Positions 1 through 6,498 of a stretch of 7,461 bases of DNA are shown here, one piece after another. The notes below the pieces were generated by a model. The model saw nothing but the letters and a program-made list of their open reading frames with translations, did no database searches and was not told the DNA's origin. The DNA lies in contig JAPLON010000149.1 of NCBI GenBank assembly GCA_026400695.1, positions 7,290-14,750 of the forward strand. Reading direction: 5' to 3'. The position numbers and the translations under genes are program-made. Source of the stretch: Pseudomonadota bacterium (GTDB taxonomy: Bacteria > Pseudomonadota > Alphaproteobacteria > Paracaedibacterales > CAITNM01). How positions within the stretch are numbered: the first letter of the stretch is position 1; each line of letters starts with the position of its first letter.

Positions 1-1652
1 TGCCCACGTTTTACCGTATAAAGCGGCGGCTGTGCAATGTACAAATGGCCACGCTTAATAAGCTCAGGCATTTGACGATAGAAAAACGTCAATAACAGTG
101 TACGAATGTGGCTTCCGTCAACGTCAGCATCGGTCATGATAACAATTTTGTGGTAACGTAATTTTTCAGGATTAAAATCTTCCTGGCCAATACTAGTGCC
201 CAACGCTGTAATAATATTTCCTACCTGGTCGTTGCTAATGATTTTATCAAAACGCGCTCGTTCCACATTTAAAATTTTTCCACGAATTGGCAAAATAGCC
301 TGAAATTTGCGATTACGACCACCTTTGGCTGTACCACCTGCCGAGTCTCCCTCAACAATAAACAATTCGCATTTTGATGGATCACGCTCTTGGCAATCAG
401 CCAATTTTCCTGGCAAAGACGCAATATCAAGAGCACCCTTACGACGCGTTAGCTCACGTGCTTTTCTTGCAGCTTCTCGCGCTGCAGAAGCCTCAATTAC
501 CTTAGCAACAATGCTTCTTGCATGAGCTGGATTTTCTTCAAACCACTGTTCAATTGCTTTACCAACCACCGACTCAACAACAACCCTAACCTCAGAAGAA
601 ACTAGTTTATCTTTCGTCTGTGATGAAAACTTAGGATCAGGAACTTTTACAGATAAAACCGCACTCAAACCTTCGCGAATGTCATCGCCTGTGATTGATA
701 GTTTAGAATCTTTTTTACCTTGCGGGGTCGCTGCAATGTAATTACCAATAACCCTAGTTAAAGCACCACGAAACCCGGCTAAGTGTGTACCACCGTCACG
801 TTGCGGAATATTATTAGTAAAACAAAGGGTACTTTCATGATAGCTATCAGTCCATTCCATAGCCACTTCTACCGTCATGGCATCAACTGTCTGAGAGCAA
901 TACAAAGGCTTATCATGCAATGCATGCTTTGCCTTATCTAAATATTTCACAAACTCAACTATACCACCTTCGTAGTGCAGCACATTTTCGTAAAAACTAT
1001 CTGGTCGTTCGTCGCGCAAAGTAATATGCACTCCAGAGTTTAAAAATGCTAACTCACGTAAACGGTGCTCAATAGTAGAGCGATCAAAGTAGATATTAGT
1101 AAAAGTTTCAGCGGAAGGCATAAAGTGTACTTTCGTACCTTTTTTACCATCAGCTGGGCCAACCATCTCTAAGGAACCTTCAGGGACACCGTGTTTAAAG
1201 CGCAAAAAATATTTATTGCCATTACGATAGATAGTTAAGTCCAAAAATTCAGACAAAGCATTGACCACCGAAACACCAACACCGTGCAAACCACCAGAAA
1301 CTTTGTATGAATTCTGGTCAAATTTTCCACCAGCATGAAGCTGAGTCATAATCACTTCTGCCGCAGATACGCCCATTTCTGGGTGAATATCAACCGGTAT
1401 ACCACGTCCGTTATCGGAAACACTAACAGAACCACCCGCCTCTATAGTCACAACAACACGATCACAATGTCCAGCAAGAGCTTCGTCGATAGCATTATCA
1501 ACTACCTCGTAAACCATATGGTGCAAACCTGAACCATCATCGGTATCACCAATGTACATTCCAGGGCGCTTACGAACTGCATCTAGCCCCTTCAATACTT
1601 TAATGGAATCCGCGGTATAATCTTCTTTTTCTATTGTTTTTGGTGTTGTCAT
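1..1652 (-). CDS. gyrB: DNA gyrase subunit B (3' end cut off by window edge)
   Basis: This is the ATPase/TOPRIM subunit of DNA gyrase, which works with GyrA to introduce negative supercoils. The first 550 codons are present and the C-terminal part lies beyond the window. The GHKL ATPase site is visible: EVVDNAIDEA around residues 49-58 (Glu49 the likely general base, Asn53 for Mg-ATP), DNGRGIP at 80-86, and GGLHGVG at 120-126 as the ATP lid. The TOPRIM metal site follows: EGDSAGG at 434-440, PIRGKILNVE shortly after, and DADVDGSH at 508-515. The ATG start at 1650-1652 overlaps the recF stop as ATGA and has a good Shine-Dalgarno 7 nt upstream. It is the last gene seen in a cyaY-ABC-recF-gyrB unit. 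No frameshift or missing catalytic residue is seen. The GyrB rather than ParE assignment rests on the recF linkage and overall sequence; the C-terminal insert that would confirm it is off the edge. Confidence 0.96.
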   Translation of the reverse strand, partial: MTTPKTIEKEDYTADSIKVLKGLDAVRKRPGMYIGDTDDGSGLHHMVYEVVDNAIDEALAGHCDRVVVTIEAGGSVSVSDNGRGIPVDIHPEMGVSAAEVIMTQLHAGGKFDQNSYKVSGGLHGVGVSVVNALSEFLDLTIYRNGNKYFLRFKHGVPEGSLEMVGPADGKKGTKVHFMPSAETFTNIYFDRSTIEHRLRELAFLNSGVHITLRDERPDSFYENVLHYEGGIVEFVKYLDKAKHALHDKPLYCSQTVDAMTVEVAMEWTDSYHESTLCFTNNIPQRDGGTHLAGFRGALTRVIGNYIAATPQGKKDSKLSITGDDIREGLSAVLSVKVPDPKFSSQTKDKLVSSEVRVVVESVVGKAIEQWFEENPAHARSIVAKVIEASAAREAARKARELTRRKGALDIASLPGKLADCQERDPSKCELFIVEGDSAGGTAKGGRNRKFQAILPIRGKILNVERARFDKIISNDQVGNIITALGTSIGQEDFNPEKLRYHKIVIMTDADVDGSHIRTLLLTFFYRQMPELIKRGHLYIAQPPLYTVKRG

Positions 1653-2734
1653 GAAATGGTCCTTACTTGACTATTGTCAACTTCAAAACTTTGGGAATAA
1701 TGCAATATAGCTTCAAATGCCTTTAAATCTGTACCAGTAAAAAACACTTGGAGGACACCCTTATTATCAGTTCTTTGTTGCAACCTTATGAGCTGCTCAA
1801 ACAATAGCACACGATTAGCAAAATCTAAATGTGAAATAACATCATCAAATAATAAAATCACAGGATTATTTACATGTTCTAAAAGATATTTTAAAAATGC
1901 TATCAATAATTTAGACAACAACATTTTTTGTTCTCCCGTTGAACACTTCTGGGCAGATTGGTTTTTATGCAAGAAAAGTACTTCTAAATCACTGCGATGC
2001 GGCCCAAACAATGTCATACCGGCTGCCCCATCGCGTAAACGATTTTGAAAAAGCTGCTTAAGGTAAACCTCTTTTGCCGAATCATCCCCAACCAATATTT
2101 CTGCCGTACCTTGCATTTGTGCACTTATAGACTCATCAAACGGCAATAAATTTAAAAAATCTGAACGATTTTTTTGCATCTTCAAACCAGCATCAACAAT
2201 ATGCTCTTCAACTTTACTGAGCCACACAGCATCAGCCTGAGATTCCAAAAGACGTAACCTTTCTTTAGTAGCGTGTTCATATGCCTTTAAAATAGATGCA
2301 TGCTCTGGCCATAATACAAAAATCATACGGTCAATAAATTGCCGCCTCACCGATGGAGTGTCTAAAAACAAACGATCCGTTTCTGGGGTTAACCAAAATA
2401 AACGCAAAATATCATTTAATATTTTTTGGCTCTTTAAAGGCTCCTGGTTTAATAACCAAATACGTTTTTTTAAACCCACTGCACTCACACCAGTACCAAG
2501 ACTATAGTCATTAACTACTATTGAAGCCCCCCAAGGCACAAAAGTATTATGCTTTTGCAATTCAACTAATTCAGCTTTTCTAAGGCCTCGCCCTGGCGTA
2601 AATAAAGAAATTGCCTCTAAAATATTCGTTTTGCCCATACCATTAGGTCCTGCAAAAACCACAAATGGCCTATCAATATCAATAATCAATTCTTGATAAC
2701 TTCTAAATGATTGTAATTGTAGACGCTGAATCAC
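1649..2734 (-). CDS. recF: DNA replication and repair protein RecF
   Basis: RecF is an SMC/Rad50-like ATPase that binds gapped DNA and, with RecO and RecR, loads RecA onto SSB-coated single strands. The 361-residue protein is of usual length. It has the N-terminal pattern typical of RecF (a short beta strand, then SFRSY), the Walker A motif GPNGMGKTN at residues 29-37, the RecF motif GPHRSDLEV in the middle, an ABC-type signature STGEQK at 265-270, and Walker B VILLFDD at 292-298 followed by SHLD. The start is GTG at 2732-2734. It overlaps the upstream ABC gene's TGA as GTGA, and GGGG lies a few bases upstream as a possible Shine-Dalgarno. Its own stop overlaps the gyrB ATG. RecO is also encoded in this window at 6499-7209. 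All motifs are intact, so it looks functional. Confidence 0.97.
   Translation of the reverse strand: MIQRLQLQSFRSYQELIIDIDRPFVVFAGPNGMGKTNILEAISLFTPGRGLRKAELVELQKHNTFVPWGASIVVNDYSLGTGVSAVGLKKRIWLLNQEPLKSQKILNDILRLFWLTPETDRLFLDTPSVRRQFIDRMIFVLWPEHASILKAYEHATKERLRLLESQADAVWLSKVEEHIVDAGLKMQKNRSDFLNLLPFDESISAQMQGTAEILVGDDSAKEVYLKQLFQNRLRDGAAGMTLFGPHRSDLEVLFLHKNQSAQKCSTGEQKMLLSKLLIAFLKYLLEHVNNPVILLFDDVISHLDFANRVLLFEQLIRLQQRTDNKGVLQVFFTGTDLKAFEAILHYSQSFEVDNSQVRTIS
1660..1664 (-). promoter_or_regulatory. Shine-Dalgarno site of gyrB inside the end of recF
   Basis: On the minus strand AAGGA is followed by 7 nt and the gyrB ATG, which is close to ideal spacing. It lies inside the last recF codons, so ribosomes finishing recF pass over it, which fits translational coupling through the ATGA overlap. 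It is the strongest ribosome binding site among the genes in this operon. Confidence 0.7.
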
Positions 2735-4521
2735 CTAATAGCCCCAAATTCAAGACTAGCAAAATTACGGTACAATCCATCCTGCTGCATAAGCTGGGTA
2801 TGTGTACCAATTTGCTCAATGTTTCCATGGTTTAAAACCAAAATCTTATCTGCTTCAATAACCGTACTAAGACGATGCGCAATTACCAAAGTTGTACACT
2901 CAGAGCGCATTGCCTTAAGGTTTTGCTGAACAATAAAATCACTCTCTGCATCCAAAGAATTTGTCGCTTCATCAAGCAATAATATATTAGGTTGAAGCAA
3001 AAGTACTCTAGCCAAAGCAAGGCGCTGCTTCTGCCCTCCTGAAAGGCGCACCCCACGGTAACCAACCTTAGTTTGCAAACCACAAGGCAATGTTGCAACA
3101 AATTGCTTCAGGTGCACTAATTCCAAAGCATGCCATAAATCATTCTCATTAACGGTATTCAACCCATAGGCCAAATTATCAAAAATAGTTGTAGAAAAAA
3201 TTACAGGTTCTTGAGTAACAAGACCTAACTGGCTGCGAATACTATCAGCGCCAAGGTCACGATAATTCACCCCGTTAAGATAAATATCACCAGATGTTGG
3301 TTCATAAAATTTTAAAAGCAACGAGAATATCGTACTCTTTCCTCCACCAGAAGGACCAACAATCGCCACAGTTTCCCCCGGATGCACACTGAGAGTCAGT
3401 TGTTCAAGAACGTTAAATTCTGGGCGAGAATGGTAAGCAAAATTAACCTGATGAATAGCCAAAATTCCGTGGTTTTTAACCAACTTAGCTTTGGTTTGGC
3501 CAGTAGAAGGAGGGGAAATATTCATAATCTCTAATATGCGATCCCCAGCGCCTGCAGCTCGGTAAAAATCTGCAAATATAGCGGAGAAAGATCCCAAAGA
3601 ACCACAAACCACTACTGCATAAAACAAAAATCCAAGCAAATCCCCCTTAGTCAAAGATCCACCAGAAACCATCTGTTCGCCCAAATAGGCAATAACACAC
3701 AAACCTGAAAAAATTAGCACCATGGCAAATCCAACCAATTTGGCGCGAGCCTTAGCCGCTTTTAAAACTGCCTCAACAAAATGAGAATTATAAACATGGA
3801 AAGATGCCCTATCCTGCTTCGTATGAGAAAACAACAGCACAGTTTTGATATTGTTCAAGGTTTCATCAATAAATTGTGCCAAATCTGCCAAAACACCTTG
3901 GGCGTACCGCCCATGCACCCTTACATTTTTGCCAAAATAAATTACAGGAAATAGTAAGGAAGAAACTATTACTATGCTTAAAGCCAGCAGCTGCCAGCTA
4001 GTAAAGACCATCATAAAAATTCCACCAATCACAATAAGCATATTACGAACAATAATTCCTAAACTGTTAGTAAGCACCAACTGCAACAAGTTCATATCTG
4101 AGGTCAAACGTGTAACCAAATTAGATGGCTGATATTCTTCAAAAAAAGCGATAGGAAATTTTAAAATGTGGTCAAAAACGTCATAGCGTAAACGTGCCAT
4201 TATTTGCTCACCAATCCAGCTAATGTAATAGGTGCGTGCATAACTGGCTACAGCCATTACCACTACCCCAATACAAAGTCCCGTTAGCACAAACACAAAG
4301 TATTGCGACCCTTTAGAAAGCAAACCGACGTTAACCGCAAAAATTAAAAATTTTCCAAAACCAAGTACCAATCCAGCAGCAACAGCAAGCATTACCGCCG
4401 CAAAAGCTAATGGCTTGTAAAAATTTGGAATATAGTCTCGCAACAAACCCCAAAGCTTACCAAGTGGAGCTTTATCCTCATTTTTAGGACTCAAATCATC
4501 GTAAAAAGATTTCTCACGCAT
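2731..4521 (-). CDS. ABC exporter half-transporter (MsbA/ABCB type), fused permease and ATPase
   Basis: This is a full-length type IV ABC half-transporter of about 596 residues, expected to act as a homodimer in the inner membrane. Six hydrophobic segments lie near residues 38-64, 75-97, 155-175, 177-197, 263-283 and 294-317. The ATPase domain carries Walker A GPSGGGKST at 389-397, the Q-loop in TQEPVIF, signature LSGGQKQR at 493-500, Walker B ILLLDE at 513-518, and the H-loop His at 549 in IAHRLS. The family includes lipid A/phospholipid flippases, peptide and drug exporters, and Atm1-type exporters; the sequence alone does not fix the substrate. The ATG at 4519-4521 overlaps the cyaY stop by 8 nt. 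A TTG one codon earlier (4522-4524) is 7 nt from a GAGG motif and is an equally possible start. The end overlaps recF by 4 nt. The frataxin neighbour raises an Fe-S-related export role, but this is only contextual. Confidence 0.93.
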   Translation of the reverse strand: MREKSFYDDLSPKNEDKAPLGKLWGLLRDYIPNFYKPLAFAAVMLAVAAGLVLGFGKFLIFAVNVGLLSKGSQYFVFVLTGLCIGVVVMAVASYARTYYISWIGEQIMARLRYDVFDHILKFPIAFFEEYQPSNLVTRLTSDMNLLQLVLTNSLGIIVRNMLIVIGGIFMMVFTSWQLLALSIVIVSSLLFPVIYFGKNVRVHGRYAQGVLADLAQFIDETLNNIKTVLLFSHTKQDRASFHVYNSHFVEAVLKAAKARAKLVGFAMVLIFSGLCVIAYLGEQMVSGGSLTKGDLLGFLFYAVVVCGSLGSFSAIFADFYRAAGAGDRILEIMNISPPSTGQTKAKLVKNHGILAIHQVNFAYHSRPEFNVLEQLTLSVHPGETVAIVGPSGGGKSTIFSLLLKFYEPTSGDIYLNGVNYRDLGADSIRSQLGLVTQEPVIFSTTIFDNLAYGLNTVNENDLWHALELVHLKQFVATLPCGLQTKVGYRGVRLSGGQKQRLALARVLLLQPNILLLDEATNSLDAESDFIVQQNLKAMRSECTTLVIAHRLSTVIEADKILVLNHGNIEQIGTHTQLMQQDGLYRNFASLEFGAIR

Positions 4522-4780
4522 CAAGGTCGTGCCTCAAAATATCTTCCAAAGCACTACCTGTACGAGTACATAACCATTGATTATCTTGATAAGCAAAATG
4601 ATGCGCACCAGATAATGGTGACGAAAGCCAAATTTGATCCATAACCCCGTGGTAATTTAGCAAAAACTGCCCTTTAGCGTGGTTAATTAACAAAGCATCT
4701 TGGGAATGATCTACATCATAACCACTTTCCAAAAGATCGGATAAATCTGAAAGATATTTTAAGGCAATAGCTTTATGCAC
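4514..4780 (-). CDS. cyaY: Frataxin-like iron donor protein CyaY
   Basis: This small cytosolic protein of the frataxin family binds iron and modulates cysteine desulfurase/IscU in Fe-S cluster assembly. The 88 residues follow the frataxin order: an N-terminal helix with acidic positions (Asp12, Asp15, Glu18, then Asp22 and Asp24), beta strands with QFLLNYHG, the family signature QIWLSSPLSG at 49-58 containing the conserved Trp51, then HFAYQDNQWLC with a second conserved Trp69, and a closing helix (EDILRHDL). E. coli CyaY is 106 residues, so this is a compact version, missing a few N-terminal residues, some of the loop and the C-terminal tail. The start is GTG; the only in-frame codons before it follow a TAG stop 9 nt upstream, and no clear Shine-Dalgarno is seen. 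It heads the operon and overlaps the ABC gene by 8 nt. The family call is strong; iron binding is inferred from the family. Confidence 0.88.
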   Translation of the reverse strand: MHKAIALKYLSDLSDLLESGYDVDHSQDALLINHAKGQFLLNYHGVMDQIWLSSPLSGAHHFAYQDNQWLCTRTGSALEDILRHDLDA

Positions 4781-4809
4781 GTGGGCAAACTAGTAAAAAC
4801 TTATGGCCC

Positions 4810-4839
4810 AATATACAAGGATAAACGTTAAAAATTCAA
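4810..4839 (-). promoter_or_regulatory. cyaY: Candidate proximal promoter of the cyaY operon
   Basis: On the minus strand TTGAAT (4834-4839, 4 of 6 matches to the -35 consensus) is followed by an 18-nt spacer and TATATT (4810-4815, 5 of 6 to the -10 consensus). Transcription would start near 4803, leaving a leader of about 22 nt before the GTG. The match is moderate and the region is AT-rich, so chance matches are likely. Confidence 0.3.
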
Positions 4840-4851
4840 TGGGAACAATAA

Positions 4852-4880
4852 ATTATAAGCAACAAACCACTCTTTTCCAA
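4852..4880 (-). promoter_or_regulatory. cyaY: Candidate distal promoter of the cyaY operon
   Basis: On the minus strand TTGGAA (4875-4880, 4 of 6 to the -35 consensus), a 17-nt spacer and a perfect TATAAT (4852-4857) form the best sigma-70-like promoter in the 213-nt gap between the desaturase-like gene and cyaY. The start would be near 4845, giving a leader of about 65 nt. It is the likelier driver of the four-gene operon. The rest of the gap shows no gene, and I found no convincing T-tailed terminator for the gene upstream. Confidence 0.42.
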
Positions 4881-4993
4881 AGTATCACATTTTAGACCAA
4901 ACTCTAGCCGCAAATATTCCACAGAAATGTATGTGGTTACTAAAGGTTTTCAAAATTAATACAGAATCAAGAAAGATAGTTTTTGTAAAATTT

Positions 4994-5989
4994 TTACTCA
5001 TCACTTTCTTTATGTTTCATTCTGCAAGAACTAAAAGCCCATAAGACATTTTTATAAATTTTTCGACCAATATTTGCAGTTTTTGCTAAACAAACTTTTA
5101 ATCCACCACCTACCCTAGAATCAAACGATTGTTGAATAAAATTTATTACTGGCTCTGTGTGCCCAGTCATTGCAGTATAGTTAGAGTTCAAAGAAGAATG
5201 ATGAACAGCGTGAAATTTCTTAGATGCTATAAAGTGTAACGATTGTCCATATTTCCAAACATGTTCTAAGGTTTTGTTTGTGAACTTTTTTCCATGTAAG
5301 TAGCTATGATGCCATTGATGGTGTATGAGCGTAAAAGCCGATGAGCAGAGAATAGCACTGTATTCATAATAACCTAACATTGCAAGAGCAGTAGAAAACA
5401 TAAAGAAAGGAAGAGCAGCATCGTAAAATGGCATGGTTAAATATAAGTAAGATCCTTTCCTAAAATCTAAACTATGCAAGTGATGGTCTTGAAAATTTAA
5501 GGCAATTTCTCTCCAAAAATCAGGAAAATCTTTGTTGTTTACATCTGTATGGTCCAATGCTAAGTGAAAAAGACCTCCTATAAAATCTCCTGTTTCAATT
5601 CCAATCCAAATTAAAGGTAGAGAATACGGTGATGGATTAGCAATAAAAGGTAAGGAAGCCATTGCTATACAAGATCCTCTCTTTAATTTAGAAGGCCATT
5701 TCATGTAAAGGTCTTCTTTTTCTTTAATATCATCTTCATCAAAAAGCTTAAAACATTTTTCTAATTTTTCAACATTTTCTGAATCAGTAACATCAAGGTA
5801 TGTTTTTCTACCTTCATATCTATAAACTTTAGGCCCATTTTTGCGAATTCTAGAGTCATCACTTTCATATTCATAATTACATGAAGGACGAGAAGTATCT
5901 GGAGGTACTGCATAATTATCTGGAAGTGTAGATGCAATAATTGAACCAATGGAACAAATTACAAACAATAAACTACTTTTTTTTAACAT
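4994..5989 (-). CDS. Kua/TMEM189/CarF-family lipid desaturase with N-terminal signal peptide
   Basis: This 331-residue protein carries the histidine pattern of the lipid-desaturase family that includes animal plasmanylethanolamine desaturase (TMEM189/PEDS1), myxobacterial CarF and plant FAD4. These are di-iron membrane enzymes that desaturate ether or acyl lipids. Seen in order: GGLFHLALDH (His142, Asp146, His147); FQDHHLHSLDF (His169, 170, 172), like the family FREHHxxP block; HHQWHHSY (His224, 227, 228), like HQWAH; and FHAVHHSSLNSNYTAMTGH (His260, 263, 264, Tyr271), like the HxxHHxxPHxxYCIxxGW block. In the last block the usual PH pair reads Leu-Asn and the Trp reads His277. Hydrophobic segments near 108-142, 180-206 and 211-222 fit membrane insertion. 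Residues 1-20 look like a signal peptide (KK, then a hydrophobic core), followed by a charged spacer to about residue 100 with no recognised domain. The gene is more AT-rich than its neighbours. The start ATG has only TAGG 11 nt upstream. The family call is firm; the substrate is unknown. Confidence 0.87.
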   Translation of the reverse strand: MLKKSSLLFVICSIGSIIASTLPDNYAVPPDTSRPSCNYEYESDDSRIRKNGPKVYRYEGRKTYLDVTDSENVEKLEKCFKLFDEDDIKEKEDLYMKWPSKLKRGSCIAMASLPFIANPSPYSLPLIWIGIETGDFIGGLFHLALDHTDVNNKDFPDFWREIALNFQDHHLHSLDFRKGSYLYLTMPFYDAALPFFMFSTALAMLGYYEYSAILCSSAFTLIHHQWHHSYLHGKKFTNKTLEHVWKYGQSLHFIASKKFHAVHHSSLNSNYTAMTGHTEPVINFIQQSFDSRVGGGLKVCLAKTANIGRKIYKNVLWAFSSCRMKHKESDE

Positions 5990-6012
5990 AATAAATTAAC
6001 CTAAAAACGCAC

Positions 6013-6032
6013 TATGTACATTTTCATACATA
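6013..6032. repeat. Inverted repeat upstream of the lipid-desaturase gene
   Basis: TATGTA (6013-6018) and TACATA (6027-6032) form perfect 6-bp inverted arms around an 8-nt spacer, 24 nt upstream of the desaturase-like ATG. The position fits a regulator binding site near the promoter, but 6-bp arms in such AT-rich DNA can arise by chance. Confidence 0.3.
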
Positions 6033-6037
6033 AGCAA

Positions 6038-6051
6038 TTAATAATTATTAA
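6038..6051. repeat. Perfect 14-bp AT palindrome
   Basis: TTAATAATTATTAA reads identically on both strands. It lies about 50 nt upstream of the desaturase-like gene, next to the inverted repeat at 6013-6032. It could be an operator or an AT-rich promoter element. It consists only of A and T, so it may be fortuitous. Confidence 0.3.
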
Positions 6052-6337
6052 AACTAACAATTAAAATAGCACGAACTATAGATAACGCAACCCAAAAAAG
6101 TGTATTAGAAAAGATCGTACATCCTATCCTTAAGAAAATTACGGTCATTCCATAAGACATCAATGAAGCCCACTTTGATTTTAAGTAACTCAGTTCAGGC
6201 GAGATGTGTTCTGCCAAGATTGGAGTTAATGGACTAAAGCTAGATTGAGCAGATAGTGGGCAGGAACATATTAATAACCTTGGGCTTCTAATGCCAAAGC
6301 ATACAAAAAAAAGGTGCAATAACCAAGGCAGAATAAA
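6038..6337 (-). pseudogene. Probable degraded C-terminal remnant of an MFS (ProP-like) transporter
   Basis: No intact gene fits the roughly 350 bases between the desaturase-like gene and the tRNA. Minus-strand reading gives two hydrophobic pieces in different frames. The first, just after the tRNA, includes ALVIAPFFCMLWH, a stop, then VINMFLPTICS. The second includes SPLTPILAEHISPELSY, MSYGMTVIF and GCTIFSNTLF, running to a stop at 6038. Placed end to end they resemble the last third of ProP-type major facilitator transporters, where a PxxAE(L/H)FPxxxRY block is followed by SYNxxxxxFGGxTPxxxTxLI. The frame change, the internal stops and the lack of a start argue for a decayed fragment. The resemblance is from memory of the family, not from a search; the alternative is meaningless AT-rich reading through noncoding DNA. 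The continuous minus-strand frame here begins inside the tRNA, so it is not a real gene. Confidence 0.35.
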
Positions 6338-6339
6338 CC

Positions 6340-6415
<76 letters not shown>

Positions 6416-6429
6416 TTTCTTTTAAGTTT

Positions 6430-6459
6430 TAAGTTGAAAACACACTTGTGGCAAGTCAA
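6430..6459 (-). promoter_or_regulatory. Candidate promoter of tRNA-Ala
   Basis: On the minus strand TTGACT (6454-6459) matches the -35 consensus at 5 of 6 bases and lies about 39 nt from the tRNA 5' end, where a tRNA promoter is expected. The matching -10 region (around 6430-6436, AACTTA or CAACTT) is poor, so only the -35 half is convincing. Confidence 0.28.
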
Positions 6460-6498
6460 AAACTCTACTAACTATAAAAAAACATAATTAAAAATTTT

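Noticed and set aside
307..525. Plus-strand frame opposite gyrB
   Set aside because: It is antisense to the GyrB TOPRIM domain; the alanine- and serine-rich product is a by-product of the gyrB codons.
1788..2048. Plus-strand 86-codon frame opposite recF
   Set aside because: It lies fully antisense to the recF signature and Walker B region, which encode intact motifs; the plus-strand product resembles nothing and is low in complexity.
4919..4936. Hairpin CCACA/TGTGG as terminator of the desaturase-like gene
   Set aside because: The stem has only 5 bp with an 8-nt loop, no T run follows on the minus strand, and it lies about 60 nt after the stop; not enough to call a terminator.
4994..5989. 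Classical acyl-CoA/FADS-type fatty acid desaturase or sterol desaturase/hydroxylase
   Set aside because: The HxxxH, HxxHH and HxxHH spacing of those families is not kept, whereas the FxxHH, HQWxH and HxxHH...Y order matches the Kua/TMEM189 family better.
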